Positions 1 through 11,100 of a DNA stretch of 64,000 nucleotides are shown here, in pieces. The stretch is from Azospirillum brasilense (GTDB lineage Bacteria; Pseudomonadota; Alphaproteobacteria; Azospirillales; Azospirillaceae): positions 1,066,001 through 1,130,000 of the forward strand of contig NZ_CP059450.1 of assembly GCF_022023855.1 (NCBI RefSeq), in the 5' to 3' direction. Both the position numbers and the translations under genes were made by a program. The notes under the pieces are model-generated. The model was not told the origin of the DNA. It saw only the letters and a program-made list of their open reading frames with translations, and searched no databases. The stretch's first letter is position 1. Each line of letters opens with the position of its first letter.

Positions 1-2721
1 GCTCCAGTGACCCTGCCGATGATCCGGGCCTCCACCAGCACGGTTTCCCGCTCGCAGACCGGGACGCGCGGCGCCAAGTCAAGCGCCGCACCATCGGTGG
101 TGAGTCCGCGGGCGATAAAGCCGGCGCCAACCGGTCGCGGGCCGCCCACGGCGATGGCCTCCTTACCTCCCAGCGCGTCCCCTACGAAGCCGACCTCAGC
201 CGCCGTGCCGATCAGCAGCGAACCGCCCCGCAAGGCGACCGACCGCACGGTGTCGGACGAGGTGGCCGCCAAGACGGCTTCGTCGTAGTAGGACACCCTG
301 CGCAGCCTCGAAAAGACCGACACACCGTCGCCAGTGCCGACAGCCAGCCGGCCCGTCAGCGGGTCGCGGTCCAGTGAGGACACAGCGGAGCTTGCGCCGC
401 CCAGCAGGCACTTGGCCCCGGCCTGGAACAGCGGCGCCTCGTCGGCGTACATGCGGCGGATTTGCGCGGGGGTGGGGGCGAAGCCCCCCCATGCGCAGCA
501 GGGCAAGCGTCCCATCTGTCGAGAACCCACCGACCGGCTCCTTCCCGACGGTCAGCGCGCCGGCTGCGTTCGTCAAATCCGTCGTGTTCGTGCCACTGCC
601 GCCGAGCACACCATTGGTCCACACCTCTACGACGCCGTTGCGTCGCAGAATGTCCACCTTCACAAAATCAGAGCCGTCAAGCCGCGTCCCGCCAAAGACC
701 TCGCCACCCCAGCCTCCCAAGCTGTTGCTGAAGGCTGCATCCGGCCCGTTGGTCGTGGAGATCACCCGCAAGGCGGCGCCGGACCCATCGGGGGCGGCCG
801 TACTGAGGATGGTCGTGCCAGTCGTGGCCCCCTTGCACCAAAAACTGACGTAGAAGTCCCCTGCCCCGAAAGGCATGTCGGCATCATGGGGACGCTGAAG
901 ATAATTGCTTGCGAGGAATCCAGACCACGCCACGACGTCAGCACCCGTCGCGACCGGGTTGCGCTGGAGCGTGCCGTTGACGATCAGCCCCTTGCCCTTG
1001 TAGCTGCGATCCGGGGCGGCGAGATTGCATGAAATATTGTCGAATTCGACGTACGCGCCAGCCGCCGACTGCTGCACAAACACCCACACTGCCGTCGTCA
1101 TCGACGTAGCGGTGAACTGCACAAGCCGACCCGACACGCCCCCCGCCGATACATAAGACTCAGCCAGGAGCAGCCCCAGATAGCCGTCCTGCCTCACCTG
1201 GACGGACGCCACAGCCCCAGCGTAACCGCTTGCGTCCACGTCGATCCTAAGCAGATATGTGCGGCCAGCTACTGTCGGCAGCACCTGATACGCTCCGGCG
1301 TTGGCTGTGCCAGATGACATACAGCGCAGCCGGCCCGATATCACCGACAAAGACGCGCCATTGACTGCCGTCCAACCCGCCGTGCCTCCGGCGAAATCGC
1401 CGTTCGTGATCAGTTCGCCCGACCCGGTGATGCTGCCCGTCGCCGCATCGCAGAGCGTGGCAAGCCTGATATCGCCCGGCATCCAGCCGGTTGCATAGCC
1501 GGGCGTGACATAGGCCACCATGCCGGAAGCATCGTTGCCGTAATCTTTGGCGAGGAAAGTCACCCCACCGCCATTCCGCCCACCGATTGCGCCGTCGCCC
1601 ATGATGTAGGCCGCGTTGGCGCTGAAGTTGATGGGCAGACCGCCGTAGGTCGTGCGGTAGGCGCCGAAGCGCTGGACCACGGTCGGCGTGCCCGTCGAGT
1701 ACGGCAGCGCGACTTCCACCGCGTCGAAGCCGAGCTGCTCGCACATCACGGTCGCGCGCTCGGTGAGGTAGACGCTGGCGCAGTTGGAGAGGCCTGTGGC
1801 CGTCGCAACCGTGCCGTTCGGGTGGATAACGGCAACCGTGCCGCCCGCCCCGCAGGCTACTGCCACAGTTGGGATCGGCAGCCCCGCCGCATCCAGAGGA
1901 GCGCCAGGGTACACACGGGCGTGCACGCTGTTGATCGCTGTCGCCGGCAGAGCGGCAGAAGCAATGACGCCTCCCTCGCTCAGCACCGTGTTGCGCTGCG
2001 CAAAGGTACCGAGCCTCCGCCGCCGCCCTCCGTTGTCGTACCGCTCGCACCAGTCGCCAGTCAGGCTGACCACATGCAGACCCATGCCGGTACCGAAATA
2101 CATATACCCGTTGAGCGCGAAGACGCAGGTGATCGGCGCGGAGGAGCCGCACAGGACGAGACCATTGCCGGTCGGATTGGATGCCCTCCAGAGGCGGGGA
2201 ACGCCAGTGACCGGGTCGAGGTCCAGCGCATCGTGCAGATACCACTGCTCCTTCAGGGCAGAGATTGCCACCACTGCGGGAACGTCGCGCTTCACACCGG
2301 TATAGGTGCCCTGGGTCTCATGCCAGTAGGACAGGTGGGAGCACCGGCCCGGCTCGTTCCAGCGAGTCCCATCCGGCAGTCGGTCGTCCCGCCTCGTGTC
2401 GTAGACGAAGGTCTGCACGACATTCGCGGTGGACAGAAGCACTTTGTCCACGCTGGGGAAGGCGAGTGCGGTGGTGCTGCCCATGGTGATCTGCGCGACA
2501 AGGGCCTGACACAGTTGCAGGATGGTCGCCACCGATGCCTGGGCGGCGAGGTAATTCGCCTGCGACAGATAGACGGCCATGTCGTCCAGTCCCTGGGCGA
2601 TCAGCCCAAGCGCCTTCGGAAAGTTGGCCTCCATACCGCCAGGACCGTCCAGGCCGCCGGCATTGGTGCTGGGATTGTAAACGTCGCCGTTGATGGCGCG
2701 CAGGTCGCTTGCAGTGGTCAC
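1..2721 (-). CDS. receptor-binding tail protein with LamG-like domain, frameshifted, partial
   Basis: The main frame starts at 2721 and reads about 740 residues of glycine- and threonine-rich beta structure. A C-terminal part resembles a carbohydrate-binding and LamG-like fold (segment ending KVDILRRNGVVEVWTNG). At 484-490 there is a run of seven G on the coding strand. Beyond it the original frame becomes arginine/proline-rich and ends at 196, whereas the alternative frame stays open to base 1 and reads a sensible continuation (APTPAQIRRMYADEAPLFQA). The gene is therefore probably frameshifted in the homopolymer by phase variation, slippage or sequencing error, and it runs off the left edge. 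Last position in the tail operon and overlap with the preceding gene fit a host-recognition protein; this role is inferred. Confidence 0.6.
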
Positions 2722-3608
2722 GTCGTGATCTCCTCAAGTGAGGTCGTGGAGGAGGTGTAGGAGGAGGCAAACCACCTGTTTGCGTGGTCGCCGCGCCGCT
2801 GAAAGAGGCCGCCGTAGCGGAAGCAGGCCGCCGGATCGTCGATGTTGGGGAGCCAGACCACCGGCTTCGAGTAGTCCACACGCCGGGCCAAGTCGAACAG
2901 GCTGTCGCGGATCTGCCGACCGTTGACCTGCCGGGGGATGGTCACGGTGCGGTACCCGGTGCCCGGCTCGACCGACACCCCACCGCCGGGGAAGCGCGTC
3001 ACCTCGTCGGTCGAGACATAGCCGTCCTCGGCGTCCAGAGAGCGCCAAAACTGAAGGCTGTCGCTGAGCCAGCCATAGCCCAGGCTGTAGGCGTCCGCGT
3101 CGCTCCCGTCCGGCTGGTAGGCGGCCCCGTAGAAGGTCCAGCGGCAGGAACCGACCCGGCAGAGGGGAAAGGTGACGTGAAGGTTGGTCGGGTAGAGCTG
3201 ATAGTCCTCCGCCGGCAAGTCGCCGCGAAATAGGTTGCTGTCGCCCCACCGAAGCTGCCGCCAATCCAGAAGGGACGGCACCACCGCCCTATCCCGGCCC
3301 GTGGTGGGATTCCTCGTGTCAAACAGGAGGCCGGTGAAGGCGGACGTGGCGTAAAGCTCCAGCCGGTACCGGGCGGCCTGTCGAAAGTTGGTGCGGAAGA
3401 AACCTGCGTAGGTGCAGGCGTAGCGCTCCGTGAACGCCGCCTGGATCACCACGGGATTGGCCGCGGTCCCGAGCCGTGACGACACCGCCGCGGTCAGCAG
3501 GGGCAGCGACTGGCAGGACGCGAGCGGGCTGTTTGCTGCCCAATCGGCATTGCTGGTCAGCGTCGCAGCCGGAAACCGGTTGCGATCTGCAAGGAGTCCA
3601 AAGCCCAT
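2718..3608 (-). CDS. tail tip protein, function unknown
   Basis: 296 residues starting MGFGLLADRNRFPAA. No signal peptide or membrane segment is visible. It overlaps the start of the receptor-binding gene by 4 bp and follows the hub-like gene by 3 bp, so it is translated as part of the tail-tip block. The sequence is rich in aromatic residues (for example CRWTFYGAAYQPDG) as in structural tail proteins. I do not recognise the family; a baseplate or adsorption-apparatus role comes from position only. Confidence 0.65.
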   Translation of the reverse strand: MGFGLLADRNRFPAATLTSNADWAANSPLASCQSLPLLTAAVSSRLGTAANPVVIQAAFTERYACTYAGFFRTNFRQAARYRLELYATSAFTGLLFDTRNPTTGRDRAVVPSLLDWRQLRWGDSNLFRGDLPAEDYQLYPTNLHVTFPLCRVGSCRWTFYGAAYQPDGSDADAYSLGYGWLSDSLQFWRSLDAEDGYVSTDEVTRFPGGGVSVEPGTGYRTVTIPRQVNGRQIRDSLFDLARRVDYSKPVVWLPNIDDPAACFRYGGLFQRRGDHANRWFASSYTSSTTSLEEITT

Positions 3609-3611
3609 CGG

Positions 3612-5186
3612 CTACTCCCGGACGACGAGGGTTGGGATTTTGGAGCGGGCGTTGTTGATCCGCCCGATGACCGTGACGAGCCGCCCGGCCTCATAGCCGG
3701 CAAGGTCATCGAAGACCTGCAGCACGGCGCGCCGGTCGATGCCGGGGGCGCCGTCCTGGGCGATCAGATCGTAGACGCGCCGGACCTGCTTCAGCTCGGC
3801 CAGAAATTCCGCCTGCTCGGCCACGGCCTGGGTGCGGTCCCACAGCAGGGTTTCGACCGTGGGCGTCCGAGCGCCCGGATAGGCCGCTGCGGTCGCCTCG
3901 TCGGTGTCGGTCACCTCGCGCCACAGCGCCTTGTGCAGCTTGACGTCATCGTCCAGGGCATCTCCAACGACGGTCTGCGTGACCTTTGGAATCCCAGCGT
4001 AGCGCAGAGTCACCGTCTTCGCCGGTAGGCCCCGGCTGTCCGTGCTGCGCGGCGTCAGGCCAGGCGTGTTGACCCCGCGCCGGTAGGTCCGGGCGGCCGG
4101 CGCCGTGGGGGCGAGCAGTCGGCCGACGGTCAGCATGTCATCGGCGGTCACGATCCAGTAGCCGCGCGCCAGCGAGCCAAGCACCTTGTCCAGCGCCTCG
4201 CGCAGGGTCGGGCTGGAGCCGGTCGGGATCGCATAGCCGATCTCGCGCGGCAGGGCGTCCAGCACCGCAACCGACGCGGCGTCCATCCGGGCCAGCGGCA
4301 CCTTGCCGCCCACGGTCACCGCGAGGTGTTGGGCCAACTCGCCGACGTACCGGCGCCAGACGCCGCCGGTCTTGTCGCCCTTCACCTCGCACAGGATCTC
4401 GGGCGGGCGGCTGCCGGTCACGATGATGCCGGTGGCCGGGTCCGCCTTGAACTCGTCGCTTCCGGGGGTGCCGGTTGTGCGCGGGATCAACCGGAATCCA
4501 CGGTCCCATAGGTTCGGCACGCCTTCGATGGGGTGGCCCCCGTTGACGCTCCAATGGTACAGCCCGCCGATGATGCCGAGATAGGTCGGCTCCATGTAGC
4601 AGTGGCCGAAGGCCCGCTCCTTCGTCCGGTCGGCCAGGGACTCGCCGTCCCCGGTGCCATATTTCTCGGTCAGCAGCGGATCGTCAAAGTCGGCTTCCCG
4701 GCCCCGGACCGCCAAGTTGATGGTGGAGCGCTTAGAGTCCGGGTCCGGCATCTCCATGGTGACGCTCGCCACGACCTGGGCGGTGCTGTAGGCCGCCCCC
4801 TCCTCGATGACCTTTTCCACCAGCGGCCAGCCGGCCAGGGCATAGTCGGTCAACAGCGGGTTGAGCGAGCGGGCCGGGAGCGTGACGGTGATCCATTCAT
4901 CAGCCGTGACGTCGTAGAGCCGGGCCTGCCGGCTCCCCTGCCAATCGCGGGCGTTGTCCAGTTCGACGGTGCCGAAGGTAACCTTCGTGGCCCCCATCGT
5001 CTCCCCCAGGCTGGCAATCGACAGCGACACGTCGGAGGGCTTGCCCACCAGCGGTAGCCAGGGCAGCGAGGCCGGGGTGTCGCTGGAGCCCGACCGGTAG
5101 CCCGGCTTGGTGGCGAGGTGCCAGCGGTGAATGTGGCCGGACGCCAGATGAAAGGCGTCCAGCTCGATCAGGTGGATCGTCGTCAT
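3612..5186 (-). CDS. tail hub/distal-tail-like protein
   Basis: 524 residues from the ATG at 5186, which overlaps the tape-measure stop in an ATGA arrangement; an upstream extension to 5717 in this frame is low-complexity shadow of the tape measure. It begins MTTIHLIELDAFHLASGHIH. A region around residues 150-260 (READFDDPLLTEKYG, then GHCYMEP) followed by a long C-terminal half resembles hub or tail-tip proteins coded immediately after tape measures in long-tailed phages. The exact family is not recognised. Confidence 0.6.
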   Translation of the reverse strand: MTTIHLIELDAFHLASGHIHRWHLATKPGYRSGSSDTPASLPWLPLVGKPSDVSLSIASLGETMGATKVTFGTVELDNARDWQGSRQARLYDVTADEWITVTLPARSLNPLLTDYALAGWPLVEKVIEEGAAYSTAQVVASVTMEMPDPDSKRSTINLAVRGREADFDDPLLTEKYGTGDGESLADRTKERAFGHCYMEPTYLGIIGGLYHWSVNGGHPIEGVPNLWDRGFRLIPRTTGTPGSDEFKADPATGIIVTGSRPPEILCEVKGDKTGGVWRRYVGELAQHLAVTVGGKVPLARMDAASVAVLDALPREIGYAIPTGSSPTLREALDKVLGSLARGYWIVTADDMLTVGRLLAPTAPAARTYRRGVNTPGLTPRSTDSRGLPAKTVTLRYAGIPKVTQTVVGDALDDDVKLHKALWREVTDTDEATAAAYPGARTPTVETLLWDRTQAVAEQAEFLAELKQVRRVYDLIAQDGAPGIDRRAVLQVFDDLAGYEAGRLVTVIGRINNARSKIPTLVVRE

Positions 5187-8100
5187 CAGCCCTGCCTTCC
5201 GCTGACCTTCTGAGCGGTGGTTTCCGCCGCGTCCGCCACGCGGTCGAGCAGCCTCGCCATCTCCTGCGCGATGGCCGCCCGCTGTTCCTGGTCCATGCCT
5301 TCGTTCCGCTCCAGCCGGCGCTCCAGCCGCTCGATGGCCTGCCGCAGCAGGCGAAGCTCGGCAACGGCGCGGTCGTCCGACCCCGACCGGCTCGACGCCG
5401 GGGCGTAGTCCTGCCGCCGGATCGGGGTGACGTTCGGTGCCCAGATGTCGTTGGCCGGCGGGGCGATGCCCCCGGCCTCGTACCCGACGCGCTCCCAGCC
5501 CGGCAGGGCGTGGTACTGGTTGATGTAGTCGATGGTCGACTTGCCCCCGATGGCGGCGGTGGCCGGCGCCGTCAGGATGCCCTCCAATCCGGCCAACCAG
5601 ATCGGCATGCCGCCCGGCCCGCGGGCGACGACACTGTCCCGACCGGGGATGCCGTTGGCGACGATCCCACCATTCTCGTAGCCTGGCACAACGCCGCCCT
5701 GTTCGAAGGCCACCCACTGGCGCGGGTCGCCGGTCGGGCGGGTCCGGACCATGAGGCCGTCACCGTCCACGGCTCGCTCCAGCAGCTTCTGCATTCCGGC
5801 AGCGGACGTGTTGATTCCGGCGGAGGATTCTTTGATGGAGGCCAGGATGCCCGACATCTTGTCGTCCATGCTGCGGCTGATCTGTACCGTCTCAGTCGTC
5901 TCCACCGACTGCGTGACCGTGCGCGTGATCGTGCCGCCGGGGACCAGAACGGCGCCGGTCGCCGGGTCGATCTGCTGGCCGATGGTCCGCTGCACCGATC
6001 CCGGAAGGATGATTGCCGCTTGCTCGGCGGCATTCAGCGGACGGCCAAGCTGTTGTTCGACGCTGCGGATGACCGTGGCCGCCGTCACCAGACCGGCCCG
6101 CTCGGCGTCGGTCAGATCCCGGCCAAGCTGCTGGGTGACCATCCGCTCAACGGCACCGCCGACAACGAGGGCCGCAACCTCCGGTGCCGACAAGTCGCGG
6201 GCGAGGAACTGGCCGATGGAGCGGGTCACCGACCCGGCCTCAATGATGGCCGCCGCCTCCGCCGCCGTCAGGTTGCGCCCGATGGCCTGCTCGATGCTGC
6301 GGGACACCGACCCGGACTGGACTATGGATTCCACCTCCACCGCGGTCAGCGTCCGCCCCATGAGCTGCTCGACGGTCCGCAGCACGTTCCCGCCGCCCAC
6401 CAGCGCCGTCCGCTCGGCATCGGTCAGGTCGCGGCCCAGCGTCTGCTGCACGTCGCGGGTCACCAGGGCGTTGTCCACAAGCCGCCCCAATTCGGCATCG
6501 GTCAGGAAGCGGCCAATCCGCTCCTCGACCGTACGCAGCACCACCGCCGCCTGGGTCAGCTTGGCCTTGTCGGCGTCGGACAGGGCGGATAGCTGTTCTG
6601 TGATGACCCGGACCGTGGTCAGTTCCACCTGTACGTTCACCGAACCACCGAGCTTCCGCAGCTCTTCCAGCATCTGCTGGTCGTAGGACTTCACCGCCGG
6701 CAGGTTCTCCAGCGAGGACATCACCCACGCCCGCATCATCTGCGTCTCGGTGCCGCTGGCCGTCAGCGCCTCCTGCGACGACAGCAGCCGGTCGGCAGCA
6801 CCGGTCAGCCGGCCATAGGCGTCCACATCGCCGCCGCGGGCCAGCGCAAGATCGCGGGCAAACTGCGCCTGCGCCGCGTCTCGCGCATCCTGCGGAGAAA
6901 CGCTGGTGCCGGCGGTTGCCCGCTGCTGGTCGAGCCAGTTTCGGACGGAGCCGCCAGCGCTGATGAGAGCCTGTTGCTTGGCGGTCAGCTCCGCCTGCGC
7001 CTTCGCTGCCTGCTGCGCAGTGAGTGCCTGGCGCTCGGTCGCCTGCACCTCCAGCAGCTTCGCGCGGTAGACCGCATCGGTGACGCTGCGCAACTCCCGG
7101 TCCTGCTCCAGCAGCAGCGCGCGCATGTCGTAGGCGTCCTGCGCCGCCTGCTGCTGCGCCGGGTCGCCGGCCAGCATCTGCACGCTCGCCTGCTGCTGCC
7201 GGAGGTCAAGGTCACCCAGGAGCTTGTCGCGGACCTGGCCAGCACGCGTGTCCGCCCACAACGCGGCCACCGGGTCGGTGGAGCGAACGGCGTTTGCAAG
7301 CTGGATGATGGCTTCCAGGCTGGCCGCGGTGTCGCCCATGCTGACCAGCAGGGACTCCATCTGCGCGCCGTAAAGCTCGACGGCCTTCTGTCCGTCCTGC
7401 CCAGCGGCCAGAAGCTGCGTGGCGACCTTGGTGAACGTCTCCCGGATCGCCATGGCGGACGAGACGTCGTTTTGCCCACGGGCGGAACGGATCTCGGCGT
7501 CAATGAGCCGGTCGGTCGCCCGCTTCTGGCTCTCGGCCAGCCCGTCGATGGCAAGTCCAAGCTCAACAGCGCGGTCGCGCATCGCCAGGAAGGACTGTGT
7601 GACCTCGGTCACCGCTCCCGCGACCTGCGCCGGCTGGGCCGCGCCGACCGTGTCGAACGCCTTCGCGAAGTCGGTGCTGGCGAACTGGAGGTCGGCGACG
7701 AACTGCTCGACGCCGTTGGTCACGCCGCGATCCAGAACGACCTGGAGATTGTCGGCCACCTGCGCCGGCAGGTCGCCACGCTCGAACCCACTCTTCATGT
7801 CGGCGGCAAACTGCTTCGCGAACCAGGCCGCCAGCCCAGCGGTATCCTCCTTTCCGAAGTTCTGGGTCTGCCCGGCGTACTCAGCCCGCAGCCCGTCCCG
7901 GTCGCCGACTGCGATCAAGCCGCGGCCCTTGATCTGTTGGCCGGGCAACAGCGCTTCCAAGGTCGCGGCGAGCTGCTGGATCTGCCCGCCAATTCCCTGC
8001 GCGGCCTGCCGGTTCTCGGCGCTGTACTTTTTCCCTTCCTGACCGCCGACCGTCGTCGCACCGGTACCGAAGTCGATGGAGACATTGCCCTCGCGGTTGC

Positions 8101-11100
8101 TGGGCTTCTGCCCACCGAACAGCCCGCCCAACAGGGACGAGCCGATGGCGACCAGCGGGGCGAATGCCTGCGCGCCAGGAATGAACATCATCGCGGCGGC
8201 GGCGGTGTTGCCGATGCCACCGACGACGTTGCCCTGCTTGAAATTCATAAAGGCGTTGACGCCATACCCGACGGTGGACAGCGCGTTCCCGACCGTGAAC
8301 CCCGGAGCGCCGCCAGCCCCCTGCGCCGTCATGGCGCTTTCCGAGCCGCGAATCATACCGTTTGCCGCAGTCGGAGCGCTGCCCAGATTGAACAGTTTCG
8401 CGTCCATGATGCTGCCGGCGCCGCTCAGTCCGAGCGATTCCAGCGGCTTCTTGGCCCACTCCCCAAGCGCCGAGCCGAACTGCTGGACCGACGCCATGAT
8501 GCCTTGCGGTCCGCCCGCGGCAACCACCTGTCCGGGGATGCCACCGCCCTTGATGCCCGACAGCGCGCCCACGATGGACAGGATGCCGCCCACCGCCTGC
8601 TGGGTGCCGCCCACCATCATTGCTGCCGACTGCTGGGACGCCTGCGCCATGTCGCGAGCGCTCTGAACGTTCAGCTTGGCGGCCTGCTCCTGCGCCTCGG
8701 CGGCGCTGATCGCATTTTCCCGGAGCTTGTCCATGGGCCGGGCCACGACCTCAATGGACGCGGCGGTGTTGTCGTTGGCCGCGGTCAGCCCCAAGGCGGC
8801 GTCGATGGTCGCCCGCTGGGCGGCCGTCCATTCGGCCTGGGCGGCGGTGCTGGAGCGCTGGACCGGAACGGCGTCGAGCCGCGCCGCCATCTCGTCTTCC
8901 ATAGCCCGCGTCACGCCCGTCGCCCGGGTGCCGGCCTCCTGCATGGCCCCCGTGAACTTCTGGATGTAGGCGACGGTTTCCGCCGGCAGTGTCGCATCGC
9001 CGCGCTGCCACGCCTGCGCCCTGGCCGGCCCAGCGTTGTAGGCAGCAGCGGCCATGGTCCAGTCGCCGCCGAACTGGCGGCCCAACATCGACAGGAATTT
9101 CACCCCGCCGCGGATGTTCTCGCGCGTGTTGGCCGCATCGACGCCAAGCCAGTCAGCAGTGCCGGGCATGAGCTGCATGACGCCTTGAGCGCCGGCAGAG
9201 GAGGTCAAGACCCTGCCACTCGCCTCATGCTGGCGGAAGCCGGACTCGATCTTGGCGACGGCCAAGGCGACCTCTTCCGGGACTCCCTGGGCGCGGGCTT
9301 CGGCCCGGATCGTGTCCACGATGGCACCGCCGTCGGCAATCGCCACCGGAACCGGCCCCGCCATAGTCTGGACGGCCATGCTGGAAGCGTCCAGCGCCGC
9401 CGCGCCCGCAGCCATCTGGACCCACATGGCGGTCGACGGGGACGATCCCAGCCCACCGTTCACCTTCCCGATGATCCGGTCGATCAGCCCGTTGTCGTTG
9501 GCCGCCTTCGGCGTGTTGTCGTTCGTCACCGCCACCGGGCCAGCCATGAGCTTGGTCAGTTCGCCGGAAACAAGCGTCTCGAACGGCTTGGTGATGGCCT
9601 GCCGGACGACGATGCGCTTCAGGTCTTCCCCAAGCGCCTTGAAGGCGTCGCCCGCCTTCTTTGCACCTACAAGCACATCCTCGAACGCCGTGCTGATGGG
9701 TTGGGCGATGTTGGCCGCGTTCTGGGCAGCGTCTTGGAGGATGCTGTTGACCCGCGCCAGCTCGCCGGCCTGCTTGATGTACGCGCGGGTGCCAGCGTCA
9801 GCCAGATCGGCACCCTTCGAGCGCAAGTCATTGGCAACCTGGAGCATGGCGATCTGCTGGGCGCGGGCGCTGTTGCTCTGGCCGAGCAAGGCGTATTCGG
9901 CATTCGCCAAAGCGACCGCCTGCCGCTGCTCCTCCGCCATCTGCCCGAAGGTCTGGGCGCGCTGGGCAATATCGCGCGCCGCCACGCCCTCGGCGATGCC
10001 ACGGATCGTAGCGGCGTCCCGCTCGGCGTCCAGCCCGCGCTTGCGGGCCTCCGCCAGCACCTCGTTCGCCAGAGCGGCCTCGCGAACGGCGGCGGCACCG
10101 GACTGCCATGCGCCCGCCAGCCGCTGGGCATCCTCAACCTGATCGCGCAGGTTGGCCGCATAGGTGGCGGCGTTCAGCCGGCGCTGGGCCAGTTCCTGTT
10201 CCGTGATGGCGCGAGCCACCTGCCGGGCGAGGTCGGGCGCCATGCCCATGGTCGCCTGGATGACCTTCTGGGCCAACTCCGCGTCACGGACAGAGGCAGC
10301 ATTCCGGCCGTATGCGGTGGTCAGCAGGTCGAGCGATACGGTCGCCGACCGGGCCGCCACCACCTGCCCCGTCACTGCCGCGGTCTGCTGGGCGATCACC
10401 TGATTAACCGCCGAGTTGATCTTGGCCTCGCGCTCCTTCGTGGTCAGCTTCTGCCCGGCCGTCTCCAGTTCTGCCTGCTCGCGGGCGCGGTTCCGATCGG
10501 CAGTCTGGCCATACTGCGTGGCGTAGCTGAGCGCGATCTGGTCCTGACGGGCCAGACGTTCGGAGACGCTGAGGTGGGTTGCCTTGGCATTTTTCACGCG
10601 GTCGAGCGCTTCGGCAACCTGGCTGTAAGCCTCCTTAACCTGCCCGAGCTGAGCAGCAGCCCTGCCCTCGCCCTGGCTGAGAGCGTCGATCTGCTGCGCG
10701 TAGGAGTCGGCAGATTTCTCCAAGGCGCGATACTGGTCATTCAGGGCGTTCTGCTGGCCGATCTCGGTATCCATCTGCTTGGACAGGGACAGACCAGCCT
10801 TGCGGCGCTCCTCAGCCGCAGCACCAGCCGCCCGCGCAGCGGCGACGGCCTCCTCGGCTGCCTTCCGAGCGCGAAGGGCGTCAACCTCGCCGTAAGCTTC
10901 CGGCTCCATCTGGCGAAGCTCGTTGCCGACCGGCGCGCGCCCCATAGTGGACCGGAACTTCGCCTCGATCTTGGCGACGACTGCCTCCGCATCGGCCAAC
11001 TGCGACGTGAGCGACTTCGGAGCCCCGATCCGCCCCATCCAGTCCCAGGCATCGGAAACGCCGGTGCGCAGGAAATGATAGGCCCGAGCCAGATAGCCCA

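Noticed and set aside
5187..5717. N-terminal extension of the hub-like gene into the tape measure
   Set aside because: The extension is Arg/Gly-rich shadow sequence; the ATG at 5186 overlaps the tape-measure stop in the usual coupled way.
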